Source: an uncultured Nitrospira sp. (lineage in GTDB: Bacteria > Nitrospirota > Nitrospiria > Nitrospirales > Nitrospiraceae). From it: DNA of 64,000 nucleotides. A model generated the notes under the pieces. The model was not told the DNA's origin. It saw only the letters and a list, made by a program, of their open reading frames with translations, and ran no database searches. The translations under genes were made by a program, and so were the position numbers. Below, one piece after another: positions 8,684 through 17,210 of this stretch. The DNA lies in NCBI GenBank assembly GCA_902500805.1, contig CABVSA010000004.1:18112-82111 (forward strand), written 5' to 3'. Position 1 is the first letter of the stretch. Every line of letters begins with the position of its first letter.

Positions 8684-9198
8684 AAGAGGCCTTCTGACAT
8701 CTGTACCTCAAGACTTCGCCTGAGAAGCGGCGAACCCTCATCGGGTTTCAGCAACCAGAGCTATTCAACGAACTGCAAGGCCGAGCCCAGGTGGAAGAGG
8801 GTTGCTGCTCGCCCACCCACAGCTGCACGTCAGGCATTCTCAAGACCATGTTTGTTCCTCTGAAATCAACACGAAGCTTGATTTCAGGGGAAGCATTTCC
8901 ATCGTCACGTACCAGAAACTCGTATTTCTTGTCTTATACATGACAGAGATTTGTTTACTCGCCATATAGAGTGCGAACCAAAGCCACGACACCAGATTTA
9001 TCTACTACGAGTAAGCAGAGGAGTCATCGCACCGAACACAGCTCCCTGTTAAGCCTCTCCGGTGGACAAAATCTGACGGACAATCGAACACTGGCGCAGA
9101 AGCTATGTGTGTTCACACAGTTGTCTGAGGCGATTGCCAGATCCAGGAGACAAGAACTCCGGCATTCAAAACGCTTTGAACGGAAATTGGTGATATTC
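8684..9198. other. Intergenic region with operator-like palindrome
   Basis: About 500 bp without a supported gene. The frame of the downstream barrel gene is open through 8971-9198, but that part does not look like a signal peptide. A TGTC-N8-GACA palindrome is at 8930-8945. Confidence 0.4.
8930..8945. promoter_or_regulatory. Operator-like palindrome TGTC-N8-GACA, copy 4
   Basis: Sequence TGTCTTATACATGACA. The outer arms TGTC/GACA are perfect, but the core is TATACA in place of the CTAG seen in copies 1-3. It is upstream of the outer-membrane barrel gene. Confidence 0.45.
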
Positions 9199-10245
9199 GT
9201 GAAACTGCCGTTAATGACATCATGTGGGTGGTCCTTCCTCGTTTTGTTGTTGCTGTCTTCCCAGGCTCAAGCTGAAACTGATGAGAAGGAGGCGAAGGCT
9301 GATGCAGGCTCTGAATCAGGGTGGCATGTCGGTGGAGAAATGAATGCGTTCTATACCGACGACGTCGCGCTGTTCTCGGCGTCTCAACGATTGTCGCTGC
9401 AAGAGGATCCTACACAACCGGTCATTCAGACCACCGGCCAAGGTTCAAGCGGTGTGTTTGAACCCTTTGCCCACGTCACGCGATCATTTCAGTCGAGCTG
9501 GGGGAAAACGGACCTGACGGCGCGAGCCCAAGGGTTTGTCTTTACCGACCAGACCGCTTTTTCTCATGGCACGTATGGCGCACAGCTGACTCAAGCACTC
9601 CCAGGAGGAGAGACTATCTTCCGGATGCGGTATCACTACGGGCCGCACCTATTCTTGGGCAATCACGGCCCTGGCGAGTTACGGTCATCGGATCGCGGGG
9701 GCGAGTACGTAACGACACACTTTGGAACGGCAGAGCTGGAGCGTAAACTGCTCGAGAATCTCACCATTCGCGGGTTAGCCCGATACGGAGACCGATCGTA
9801 CAACGAGAGTTTTGCCCATCGGAATACTCGCTTTTGGACTCTTGGGACCCATGTCATGTGGGAAATCAAGCCGGGAATCGGATTGTTGGTCGGATACCAC
9901 TACGAACGAGGGCTGGCTGATGGGAGACACAACCCACAAATTGGAGAGGACATCTCCTATGTCACACATTATGTCGAAGCAGAGCTGGAGGCACGTGTGA
10001 CGGACAAGCTCACCTTGATCGGTGGTTTCGACCTTGAGCGAACTAGTTATACGTCAGGTATCCCTGGTGACGACTTTCTCGGCACGCGTGAAAGAATTTA
10101 TCAGGGAGAAGTCATGGCGCGATATCAGTTGACTGATGCGCTCGCACTTTCGATCGGGTATCTACACGGACGATGGAAACTCAGCTATGAAGACGAGGCA
10201 GCCAAAATAAACACCGTTACAGTCGGCAGTCTGTTTCGATTTTAA
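9199..10245 (+). CDS. Outer-membrane beta-barrel protein (DUF-type porin-like)
   Basis: Secreted barrel protein of ~348 residues. The signal region WSFLVLLLLSSQAQA is followed by many alternating amphipathic strands and ends in SLFRF with a C-terminal phenylalanine, the usual outer-membrane assembly signal. The open frame begins at GTG 8971, but the stretch before residue ~77 is not signal-like. GTG 9199 (MKLPLM...) gives a positive charge before the hydrophobic core, and ATG 9214 is the other option. No ribosome-binding site decides between them. A palindrome at 8930 lies upstream. Function unknown; no specific porin family is recognised. Confidence 0.72.
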   Translation: MKLPLMTSCGWSFLVLLLLSSQAQAETDEKEAKADAGSESGWHVGGEMNAFYTDDVALFSASQRLSLQEDPTQPVIQTTGQGSSGVFEPFAHVTRSFQSSWGKTDLTARAQGFVFTDQTAFSHGTYGAQLTQALPGGETIFRMRYHYGPHLFLGNHGPGELRSSDRGGEYVTTHFGTAELERKLLENLTIRGLARYGDRSYNESFAHRNTRFWTLGTHVMWEIKPGIGLLVGYHYERGLADGRHNPQIGEDISYVTHYVEAELEARVTDKLTLIGGFDLERTSYTSGIPGDDFLGTRERIYQGEVMARYQLTDALALSIGYLHGRWKLSYEDEAAKINTVTVGSLFRF

Positions 10246-10313
10246 TCACATGGCTTCTGTCTGACCCTCTTCCCCTGCGATAGACTTGCCGTCTCTTGAT
10301 TTCGTAGGAGTGT

Positions 10314-10439
10314 ATGGAAAGAAATAGGAAAAAGTCGGGAACTGATGATAAACCGAAGGTGAGAAGTTGTATTTCGGCTTGTCCTAACGGCAAAAACGAA
10401 TCCTTCCTGCGCTGGTCAGCAGGCTGTGTGAGCACCTGA
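10314..10439 (+). CDS. Putative 41-residue small protein
   Basis: Short ORF (begins MERNRKKSG, contains CISACPNGKNE, ends CVST) preceded by a good ribosome-binding site, GTAGGAG, three to four bases from the ATG. Three cysteines, basic N-terminus, no membrane segment. No family recognised; support is only the start signal and position. Confidence 0.3.
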   Translation: MERNRKKSGTDDKPKVRSCISACPNGKNESFLRWSAGCVST

Positions 10440-10612
10440 AGAAGCTAGGTACTAACCCTACGTGTTCCCGGCGTGTTCTCTCCACAGCAAAATAGGCCCA
10501 AATTCCCCTCAATTGGGCTGAGCCAAACTGAACACGTAAAACAGCGAAACGCTTCTACTGGAGAGGCGTTTCAATGCCATGACAAGGGTTTGAGTGGAGG
10601 TCTCGGAGAGGA

Positions 10613-10651
10613 TTAGGAAACCGTTGCTCTATCCAACTGAGCTACGGGGGC
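10613..10651 (-). pseudogene. Truncated tRNA-Arg(CCU): 5' half only
   Basis: Reading the reverse strand gives GCCCCCG acceptor arm, TA, GCTC/GAGC D-stem with an AGTTGGATA D-loop, and the anticodon stem ACGGT followed by a 7-base loop TTCCTAA carrying anticodon CCU. Sequence homology stops exactly at the end of the anticodon loop. The 3' anticodon strand should be ACCGT but TCCTC is found, and no T-arm or GGGGGC acceptor strand follows within 370 bp. It therefore cannot fold as a complete tRNA. Confidence 0.65.
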
Positions 10652-10718
10652 GTAGGGCGAACTGTAGCGCACTGGCAGGCAGATTGGAAGGGGAGGGTAG
10701 ATACTTCCTGCTCTTCCG

Positions 10719-10901
10719 TCAGCCGCAGCATCCGCCGGCGAAGACTTGCCGCTGTCTGTGGGCGTTCCAACAGGCAGGGCAAAGTTGGACGGTGGAATGG
10801 GTCAATCCATCGACCGATTCGATTCTCTGCTCCACGACCATCCCGCAATCCGAACAGGGGCCTGCTGCAGTCTCCAACTGTCTATGCGCTTCGACCATCA
10901 T
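10719..10901 (-). CDS. Small zinc-ribbon-like protein
   Basis: 60-residue ORF with two CxxC pairs (CSDCG near residue 17 and CPACW near residue 42) and a C-terminal GGCCG, suggesting a small zinc-binding ribbon. Its start ATGATG overlaps the last 20 bases of the preceding small gene, which suggests translational coupling. No family recognised; a DNA- or protein-binding role is conjecture. Confidence 0.5.
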   Translation of the reverse strand: MMVEAHRQLETAAGPCSDCGMVVEQRIESVDGLTHSTVQLCPACWNAHRQRQVFAGGCCG

Positions 10902-11124
10902 GCGCCATCACCTTGGTGTTCGGGCGAATATGTTGATTGCACACGGATGACATAAACGCCCGTGCTTGTCGGGAACCGGTCAGGACCCAGAACCGTTTCA
11001 CCGGTGAACCGACCGTGGCTGTCCCTAATCCCGCTTGGAGGTGTTTGACACGATCATCCAAGGCTGCCACCGTTTTTTCCAACTGGAGGATCCACTCCTT
11101 CGTGACGGGGGTTGGTTCTGGCAT
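10882..11124 (-). CDS. Conserved-looking small hypothetical protein
   Basis: 80-residue protein from ATG 11124, chosen because AGAGGAG lies ten bases upstream; the frame is open to 11154. The N-terminal part (EWILQLEKTVAALDDRVKHLQ) is a likely short coiled-coil helix. The C-terminal part is basic. No recognised domain. It lies between a LexA/S24-like repressor gene (18 bp upstream) and the zinc-ribbon gene, on the same strand, so the three may be one transcript under the repressor's control. Confidence 0.5.
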   Translation of the reverse strand: MPEPTPVTKEWILQLEKTVAALDDRVKHLQAGLGTATVGSPVKRFWVLTGSRQARAFMSSVCNQHIRPNTKVMAHDGRSA

Positions 11125-11141
11125 GATTCCACTCCTCTCTG

Positions 11142-11687
11142 CTAACGAGCGCAATGCCGAATGACGCCGATAACAAGCCCTTCGATCTGAAACTCGTCGG
11201 ATGGGTGAACCAGAATCGGCTGCATCGTGTCGTTGGCCGGACGCAGCTCGATGTGACGCTCTTTCTTATAGTAGATCTTGATCGTCGCTTCACGATTGAC
11301 CAAGGCCACGACCGTTTGTCCGTTCTTCGCCGTTTCTTGTTTGCGGACGATGACCAAGTCGCCGGGGAGAATGCCCTCATCCTTCATCGATTCGCCCTTG
11401 ACTTTCAAGGCGAAGGTTTTTCCGTCGTGGAACATGCTCGGGGGAACGTCGACCAGTTCCGCTTGTGAGACTGGTTCGATCGGAGTCCCGGCGGCAACAA
11501 GGCCGGCCATGGGAATCTCCGTCTTTTGTCGCAATTGATTCAGCACGACGGAGACGATGCCGGGAATTTTCCGCATGCCGGCTTCATACCGTGCGACGGA
11601 GACGCGAGTCGTGTGCAGGGCATCAGCCAGTTGTTGCTGCGTGAGACCTAATTCTTCTCGAAGGCGTCTGACGTCTTGTGGTTTCAT
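11142..11687 (-). CDS. LexA/S24-family repressor with Xre-type HTH
   Basis: N-terminal Cro/CI-type helix-turn-helix (LGLTQQQLADALHTTRVSVARYEAG, residues ~13-37) joined to a peptidase S24 domain. The self-cleavage bond appears in VAAGTPIEP (Ala-Gly), the catalytic serine in GESMKDEG and the catalytic lysine in REATIKIYY. This is LexA-like autocleavage, but the DNA-binding domain is Xre type instead of the winged helix of classical LexA, so it is either a LexA functional analogue or a prophage-type CI repressor. The ATG at 11687 is chosen over an upstream start at 11726 because the HTH begins there; no clear ribosome-binding site is seen. SOS control of adjacent small genes is an inference. Confidence 0.82.
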   Translation of the reverse strand: MKPQDVRRLREELGLTQQQLADALHTTRVSVARYEAGMRKIPGIVSVVLNQLRQKTEIPMAGLVAAGTPIEPVSQAELVDVPPSMFHDGKTFALKVKGESMKDEGILPGDLVIVRKQETAKNGQTVVALVNREATIKIYYKKERHIELRPANDTMQPILVHPSDEFQIEGLVIGVIRHCAR

Positions 11688-11914
11688 TATGTATCCATTG
11701 GTAACACATCGAGCGACTCTCGTCAAGCGGATCCAGATGTGTGGAGGGTTTCATGTTCGAGGTGAGGCCGCCTCTTGAAGGTATTTAGAAAAACGAGTCA
11801 TGGCCGGATGTGGCTGGGTAGGCTCGATCGTCCTGCTGACTAAAAACTAGGCAAGAAGCTCGATCTGAGCGCATAGCGTGTGTTCGGCAACCGTGGGGAT
11901 ACGTAACCACAGAC

Positions 11915-11923
11915 TTATCCACA
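11915..11923 (+). promoter_or_regulatory. Isolated DnaA-box-like 9-mer
   Basis: TTATCCACA matches the DnaA box consensus exactly. Only one perfect copy is present, with no AT-rich unwinding region or dnaA/dnaN genes nearby, so it is not an origin. It may be a chance match. Confidence 0.2.
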
Positions 11924-11942
11924 GAAACTGGGGAGAGGGGCG

Positions 11943-13034
11943 CTATTCCACGAACTCTTCGTTCAGCGCGACTGTTTTGATATGGGCAAACACGAGCTGG
12001 CCTAGTTTCAAACCTAACAACATCAGCGATTTTCTCGTGATACTGGCCACGAGCGGGGTGCCGATATCCAAGACGACGTCTACGGAGGACTGATCGATTT
12101 CCCGGACTTCTACGACCGTGGCTTTCAGGATATTCAAGATGCTGGTCGGCACGACTGTTTGCGCGAGGACCAGACTGACATCGTTGGAAAAAATATGGAC
12201 ACGCAGGGCTTGCCCGACAGGCACAGACTGAATCGGAACAAACAGCGCGTGGTTGTTGAAGTCCAACTGAGTCAGTCCGTATTGCAGGTCATGATGTATG
12301 ACGCGCGCGTTCAAGATGGCGCCGATTCGATGCAGCCCCAACTGTCCTCTGAAATGCAACGTGGTGAACACCTCATTGAGCAGGCCGGTGCCGACGACGT
12401 GGCCTTCTTTCATGAGGATGACACGGTCTGCCAGTTGAAGGATTTCCGTCAGTCCATGACTCACATAGAGCACCGGGATGCGGAGGTGCTCATGAAGCTG
12501 ACGGATGAAGGGAAGGACCTCTTGCTTCCGCTGAAGATCAAGCGAGGCAAGGGGTTCATCTAATAACAGTAGTTTGGGACTGGTCAGCAGTGCGCGCCCG
12601 ATCGCCACCCGTTGTTGCTCTCCGCCGGAGAGCTTATGAATTCGGCGATCAAGCAGATGGCCGATTCCCAGAATCTCAATCACCTGTTCCGGAGCAACTC
12701 GGCGCGCTTCAATGGAGATTCGTTTATAGCCGTACAGAAGATTCGAGCGCACGTCATAATGAGGAAACAGGCGCGGCTCTTGAAAGACATACCCGATCGG
12801 GCGTTCGTAGAGCGGTAGACAGCGCCCGCGGCTCTCATCCTGCCAGACCTCCTCGCCGAATTGCATGAAGCCCTGCGGTGCCCGTTCGAGTCCGGCCAGA
12901 CATCTCAACAGCGTGGTCTTGCCTGATCCAGAGGGGCCGAAGATGGCAGTAATGCCTGATATCGGCACATCGAGATTCACGTTCAGACGGAATGTCGACA
13001 ACGGCAGGTCGAATCTGGCTCGGAGGTGACTCAT
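11943..13034 (-). CDS. modC: Molybdate ABC transporter ATP-binding protein ModC
   Basis: ABC ATPase with Walker A GPSGSGKTT (~residue 33), Q-loop YVFQEPRLFPH, signature LSGGEQQR, Walker B LLLLDEPLASLD and H-loop VSHGL. The last ~130 residues form a Mop/TOBE-type molybdate-binding extension (VEVREIDQSSVDVVLDIG), as in ModC. It overlaps the modB stop by four bases. Together with modB and modA it imports molybdate for molybdoenzymes such as nitrite oxidoreductase (role inferred from the organism type). Confidence 0.93.
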   Translation of the reverse strand: MSHLRARFDLPLSTFRLNVNLDVPISGITAIFGPSGSGKTTLLRCLAGLERAPQGFMQFGEEVWQDESRGRCLPLYERPIGYVFQEPRLFPHYDVRSNLLYGYKRISIEARRVAPEQVIEILGIGHLLDRRIHKLSGGEQQRVAIGRALLTSPKLLLLDEPLASLDLQRKQEVLPFIRQLHEHLRIPVLYVSHGLTEILQLADRVILMKEGHVVGTGLLNEVFTTLHFRGQLGLHRIGAILNARVIHHDLQYGLTQLDFNNHALFVPIQSVPVGQALRVHIFSNDVSLVLAQTVVPTSILNILKATVVEVREIDQSSVDVVLDIGTPLVASITRKSLMLLGLKLGQLVFAHIKTVALNEEFVE

Positions 13035-13702
13035 GAGACGTGGATGGGAAATCGACGGTTCACGACGTACACCGCCAGCAAGACGAGAAAGGAAAAGGTC
13101 AACAAGATGGCCGCGATCGCATGGGCTTGGCCATACTCCATGGCTTCCACATGCTCAAAGATCGTCGTGGAGAGGACTCGCGTCTGTCCAGGAATTGACC
13201 CGCCGACCATCAGCACGACGCCGAACTCCCCGATTGTATGGGCGAACCCGAGCACGATGGCGCTGATATATCCCCGCAGAGCGATCGGAGAGACGACGGT
13301 CAGGAAGGCATCGAGTTTTGAGGCGCGAAGCGACCAGGCTGCTTCCAGGGGGGCTTTTCCGACGGCTTCGAATGCACCCTGGAGAGGCTGGATCACAAAC
13401 GGCATGGAGTAGAAGACCGAGGCGATCACGAGTCCGGTGAACGTGAAGGCAAGGCTGACCTGTGCTACCCGTCCGAACGGCCCATAGGGACCGAGCGTAA
13501 TAAGCAGGTAAAACCCAAGCACGGTGGGAGGAAGCACGATGGGAAGCGCAACCAGTGCCTCAATGATCGGTCTGATGCGTGAGCGGGTATGGGCCAGCCA
13601 CCAGGCGAGCGGAGTGCCGATGAGAAGGAGTACGATCACCGTCGTCGTGGCCAGTTGCACGGTGACCCACAGGGCACTTAGATCGAGGTCTGTCATTCCC
13701 AT
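13031..13702 (-). CDS. modB: Molybdate ABC transporter permease ModB
   Basis: Integral membrane permease of ~223 residues with about five to six membrane helices. The EAA loop is visible in EAAWSLRAS followed by a conserved FGVVLMVGGSIPGQT near the C-terminus, a hallmark of ModB. Located 10 bp downstream of modA and overlapping modC. Confidence 0.93.
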   Translation of the reverse strand: MGMTDLDLSALWVTVQLATTTVIVLLLIGTPLAWWLAHTRSRIRPIIEALVALPIVLPPTVLGFYLLITLGPYGPFGRVAQVSLAFTFTGLVIASVFYSMPFVIQPLQGAFEAVGKAPLEAAWSLRASKLDAFLTVVSPIALRGYISAIVLGFAHTIGEFGVVLMVGGSIPGQTRVLSTTIFEHVEAMEYGQAHAIAAILLTFSFLVLLAVYVVNRRFPIHVS

Positions 13703-13711
13703 CCTCTGTTG

Positions 13712-14467
13712 CTACTTCAGCTCATAGCCATAGCGTTCGATGATTGCCTGCGCTTTCAGGCTACGAAGAAACTCCATGAGGGCTTTCGCAGCTGCATTAT
13801 CGTTTCCCTTCGTCAGTAAGATGGCATCCTGTTTGATGGGCTCGTGTAGATGTTTTGGCACGTCCCAGCGACTGCCTGTCCCCTTGATCTTCGGGTCTAG
13901 CACCTGTGACAACGCGACAAACCCCAATTGCGCATTGCCGGACTCAATGAATCCCATGGTCTGTCCCAAGTTTTCCCCCATGACCATCCGAGGCTGTACG
14001 TTCTCCCAGACTCCCAGCTTTTGCATGGTCTGTATCGCAGCTACTCCATAGGGAGCTGTCTTGGGATTCGCGATGGCCAGATGTTTGAAGTGCTCGGAGC
14101 GGAGTGTCTGTTCTCCCTTCATGAGATCAGGATTGGGACTCCAGAGCACGAGACGGCCGATCGCATAGGTAAAGCGAGATTCCTTAACGCCCAATCCCTC
14201 GTCTTCCAAGAGTTTGGGCCGTTCTACATCGGCCGACAAGAACAGGTCGAAGGGCGCGCCGTTCTTAATTTGCGAATAAAAATTTCCGGATGAACCAGCC
14301 GCGACTCGAAGTGTATGACCGGTCGCAGTCTCGAATGCAATCGCGATTTCACGGAACGGCGGAACAAAGTTGGCTGCAACGGCCACCACTGCTTGCTCGG
14401 CAAATGCCGGTGCCACCGCCAGACTTGAGAACACACACAAGCACCATGCGAGGAGTCTCTGTATCAT
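13712..14467 (-). CDS. modA: Molybdate-binding periplasmic protein ModA
   Basis: Type-II periplasmic binding protein. Signal peptide ending near AFAEQ (residue ~24), then VAVAANFVPPFREIA, AAGSSGNFYSQIKNGAPFDLFLSAD (oxyanion-binding serine residues), and GNAQLGFVALSQV. These are standard ModA motifs. It follows the alginate-export-type porin gene by 12 bp, so the porin, modA, modB and modC probably form one transcript. Confidence 0.93.
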   Translation of the reverse strand: MIQRLLAWCLCVFSSLAVAPAFAEQAVVAVAANFVPPFREIAIAFETATGHTLRVAAGSSGNFYSQIKNGAPFDLFLSADVERPKLLEDEGLGVKESRFTYAIGRLVLWSPNPDLMKGEQTLRSEHFKHLAIANPKTAPYGVAAIQTMQKLGVWENVQPRMVMGENLGQTMGFIESGNAQLGFVALSQVLDPKIKGTGSRWDVPKHLHEPIKQDAILLTKGNDNAAAKALMEFLRSLKAQAIIERYGYELK

Positions 14468-14479
14468 GACTCATCCTTT

Positions 14480-16033
14480 CTAGATCCGGACTCGAATCGC
14501 TGCATAAAAATAATCACTATCTTTGTTTCCACCGGCCGGCATTTGGGTCAGGATGGCGGAGCTATCGAAATACGAGCCTTTGAACCAGTGGACGTATCCC
14601 ACATCGAAATCCAGGTTTGAGGTGACGGCCCATTGCGCTTGAAGCTCGACGTCATGCCCTAACGATGTGCCGGCGTTTCCGGTGGTATCCCGCAAACCGG
14701 AACTGCCGAAGAAATCTCTCTCCTGTGCCAGGTACCAGACACGATGCTTGACCATCAACGTCCAATTTGCCGTGGGGTTGAGGAAGAGGCGCCAACCTGG
14801 TGAGATCAGGTTCGTTCTGGCGAACGGTCCCCAGGTTCCGGTTGGTCCGTATTCCCACCGTCGAGCGCCGAACAAGCTGTCAAACCCTTCATCCTGGTTG
14901 TCGTCTGGCTGACGATCGCCGCTGGCATAGTCGAACTGAAACAGGAGTCGAGGGGTCCACGCCGTGTTGAAGGTATAGCCGAGTTCCACATGTTGAAGAT
15001 AGGCGAAGTGGTCGGTGACGCCGCGACGACCGGTTTGCCACGCGGTCTCGATTTCATAATCCGGTTCCCCCGGCTTGGGGTCCTTATACAGGCGGCCTCC
15101 GGCCGTCGAATAGGTCCGATGCGCAGTTCCGTTGGGGACTCGCTGATCGTTCAGGCCGAAATAAAAGGCATCCACTTGAAACCAGGGAAAATGTTTGCTC
15201 TCCAGATAGGTGCCCCAAAACAGGAGGTTGTGATATTGCTGATCCAGCCTCACGTCGTTCCGTACGACCGGTTGTGTCGCAAACGCCCGAATTCGCCAGG
15301 TATTTCCCTGCGAAAGTTGCCAGTGAAATCCATCGAACGAATTCACGGTGTTTCGGAATGCATTTCGTGCGATCAACCGTCGGCTTCCAAAGTCCATGGT
15401 CATGCGGCCGAAGTGAAGATCGGTGCGAAGTCCGGTTCCTAAGACGTTGTGCAGGGTTAAGGCCCCAACCAACTGTAAGACATCAAATTCATTGACGGTG
15501 GTCGTATCACGAAAATCTCCGGGGTCCTTATCCAAAAATGAACGCGAATCCTGTCCCTCGAACAAGAGTCGCAAAGGGCCGTCGCCGCCTAAGCCGACAC
15601 GCATACGCGACCGTAAGGCGATCTGGGCGTCCGTCCGTCCGTTCCCGATCGCTTGGCTGGCTCGCCAGGGGTGGTCATAGGATTCGAATCGAGTCCGGTT
15701 TTCGAATCCGAGATCCAGCCAGTCCGGTAGGCGGAGCAGAGACCGTTCGTAGTGAATCCAATCCATTTCTCGCCGTCGATTCAGGACTGCATCAGCCGGT
15801 TCGATCCAATTATTCCCGGTGCGATCAGTGGTTTTGAAATAGTCTTCATCGGTGATCACGTGCTTGTCGTGTATGAGCTTGAGCACCGGGTCTTCGGTGT
15901 TCTTAAACTCCCATTTCCCGTCTTTCTGAACCAGTTCGCCATACTCAACGGCCTGTACCGAGCCCGTTCCTGTCAGAAACAGCGCGGCGCTGAGGAGGTT
16001 GTAGAAAAGAATCCTGCTTATCAGGCGTGCCAT
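14480..16033 (-). CDS. Alginate-export-family outer-membrane porin
   Basis: 517-residue secreted beta-barrel with a signal peptide (SAALFLTGTGSVQA) and alternating strands through to the C-terminal FYAAIRVRI. The arrangement WLDLGFENRTRFESYDHPWR, then LRSRMRVGLGG and LLFEGQDSR, is characteristic of the alginate-export/AlgE-like domain. It overlaps the last 13 bases of the regulator gene and sits just upstream of modA. In this context it may be an outer-membrane channel for oxyanions rather than alginate; this is inference from position. Confidence 0.82.
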   Translation of the reverse strand: MARLISRILFYNLLSAALFLTGTGSVQAVEYGELVQKDGKWEFKNTEDPVLKLIHDKHVITDEDYFKTTDRTGNNWIEPADAVLNRRREMDWIHYERSLLRLPDWLDLGFENRTRFESYDHPWRASQAIGNGRTDAQIALRSRMRVGLGGDGPLRLLFEGQDSRSFLDKDPGDFRDTTTVNEFDVLQLVGALTLHNVLGTGLRTDLHFGRMTMDFGSRRLIARNAFRNTVNSFDGFHWQLSQGNTWRIRAFATQPVVRNDVRLDQQYHNLLFWGTYLESKHFPWFQVDAFYFGLNDQRVPNGTAHRTYSTAGGRLYKDPKPGEPDYEIETAWQTGRRGVTDHFAYLQHVELGYTFNTAWTPRLLFQFDYASGDRQPDDNQDEGFDSLFGARRWEYGPTGTWGPFARTNLISPGWRLFLNPTANWTLMVKHRVWYLAQERDFFGSSGLRDTTGNAGTSLGHDVELQAQWAVTSNLDFDVGYVHWFKGSYFDSSAILTQMPAGGNKDSDYFYAAIRVRI

Positions 16034-17199
16034 GCTCGGACCTTTCCGGTCTCACTGGTGTCGTAGCCGCCGAGCGCGGCAATCTCGTTGCGGAATGGGC
16101 GGCTCGTCAGCGTCTCAAAGAGGTGCGTGAGGGTCGGATGGGACTTGAGGTACGACTTCGGTACGACCAGGTCATACCGCGCTGTTTGGAGCGGCACGAA
16201 ATCCAAGTTGAACTGTTGGGCAGCGGACCGGATGCCGATTCCCACTTCAGCTTGACGCTGTGCAATGGCTCGTGCGACGTCGACATGCGACGATACAACA
16301 CGGTCATACCCTCGAACTTGTGCTGGGTCTATTCCGGATGTCCGTAATCGTTGATCGAGCAGCAGTCTCGCTCCAGAACCCTCTTCGCGGTTCACGAGTG
16401 TCACCATTGGTTCTGTGAGATCGGCGGTTGAGCGAATGGACAAGGGATTCCCGGCGCGGACCAGCAATCCTTCTTCCCAGGTGGCAAAGGTCACCACCTC
16501 GTAACCTGATCCTTTCAGTGCTCGCCTGAGAAACGGCAGATTCGATTCGTTCGTCACCGGATCGAAGAGATGCATGCCGGCCACATGGACTTCTCCACGT
16601 TGCAAGGATTGGAGGGCTGCCATGCTGCCCATCGTCCAGCCGACGACGGTGGTTCGGTCTTTGTGACGCCGCAAATGTTCGCCGATCAAGAAAATTGCCG
16701 GGTCACAGCCGGCCACGGAAATCTCTTGCTCGATGGCATCGCGATCCCGCGAGAGTGTCACATGGACCGTACTGCCAGACGGCGTCCTGTTTGTTTCGGT
16801 GACATAGCCGTCGGCAGGGACGGCAAAGGAGAGTTGTTCGCCCAAGTCCGTGACGGGCCGTACGATCGTGCGTTTTCCAACGGAGGAGACCTTGACGCGC
16901 ACCGGGTGACTGTTCGTCTCAGTTGAGGGGAGGTGGCCGATCAGCGTGCCTTCAATGATGTCTTCGGTTGGGACAAGGCTGAAGAGGTCTTCCACATGGC
17001 AGGCCAAGACCGAGGCCAACCGGAGGGCCACCGCCGTCGTCGGCAAGTAGAGGTTCGATTCGATAGCTGAGATGGCTTGCCGGGTTATGCCTGCTCGTGC
17101 AGCAAGATCACCCTGGGAGAGGCCTCGTTGTGTGCGAATCGCTTTGAGGCGATTGGAAAATGCCGACGCTGTGTCGAGTTGTTGCTCGTGAAGTTCCAT
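16021..17199 (-). CDS. Xre regulator fused to periplasmic-binding-like domain (COG1910 type)
   Basis: N-terminal Xre HTH (RLKAIRTQRGLSQGDLAARAGITRQAISAIES, residues ~18-49). The C-terminal ~220 residues resemble a periplasmic substrate-binding domain (MGSMAALQSLQRGEVHVAGMHLFDP, VNREEGSGARLLLDQRL) of the PBP-like molybdate/tungstate family, here cytoplasmic. A central linker has a short SSVGKRT-type segment resembling a Mop-like fold. It is the first gene of the porin-modABC unit and divergent from an ABC transporter, so it probably senses an oxyanion and controls both. Start at ATG 17199; the frame opens further to 17214. Confidence 0.85.
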   Translation of the reverse strand: MELHEQQLDTASAFSNRLKAIRTQRGLSQGDLAARAGITRQAISAIESNLYLPTTAVALRLASVLACHVEDLFSLVPTEDIIEGTLIGHLPSTETNSHPVRVKVSSVGKRTIVRPVTDLGEQLSFAVPADGYVTETNRTPSGSTVHVTLSRDRDAIEQEISVAGCDPAIFLIGEHLRRHKDRTTVVGWTMGSMAALQSLQRGEVHVAGMHLFDPVTNESNLPFLRRALKGSGYEVVTFATWEEGLLVRAGNPLSIRSTADLTEPMVTLVNREEGSGARLLLDQRLRTSGIDPAQVRGYDRVVSSHVDVARAIAQRQAEVGIGIRSAAQQFNLDFVPLQTARYDLVVPKSYLKSHPTLTHLFETLTSRPFRNEIAALGGYDTSETGKVRAWHA

Positions 17200-17210
17200 G
17201 ATCACTGATA

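Larger units (their letters stand above)
10246..10718. other. Gene-poor region with small ORF, hairpin and tRNA half
   Basis: Contains the 41-residue ORF at 10314, an imperfect hairpin at 10546-10572 (GAAACGC ... GCGTTTC) without a convincing T-tract, and the tRNA-Arg fragment at 10613-10651. Otherwise nothing is recognised. Confidence 0.4.

Noticed and set aside
10613..10651. Group I intron in tRNA-Arg(CCU)
   Set aside because: No matching 3' exon (GGGGGC acceptor or T-arm) was found in the following 370 bases.
11915..11923. Possible replication origin from a perfect DnaA box
   Set aside because: Only one box, no AT-rich unwinding element and no dnaA, dnaN or gidA nearby.
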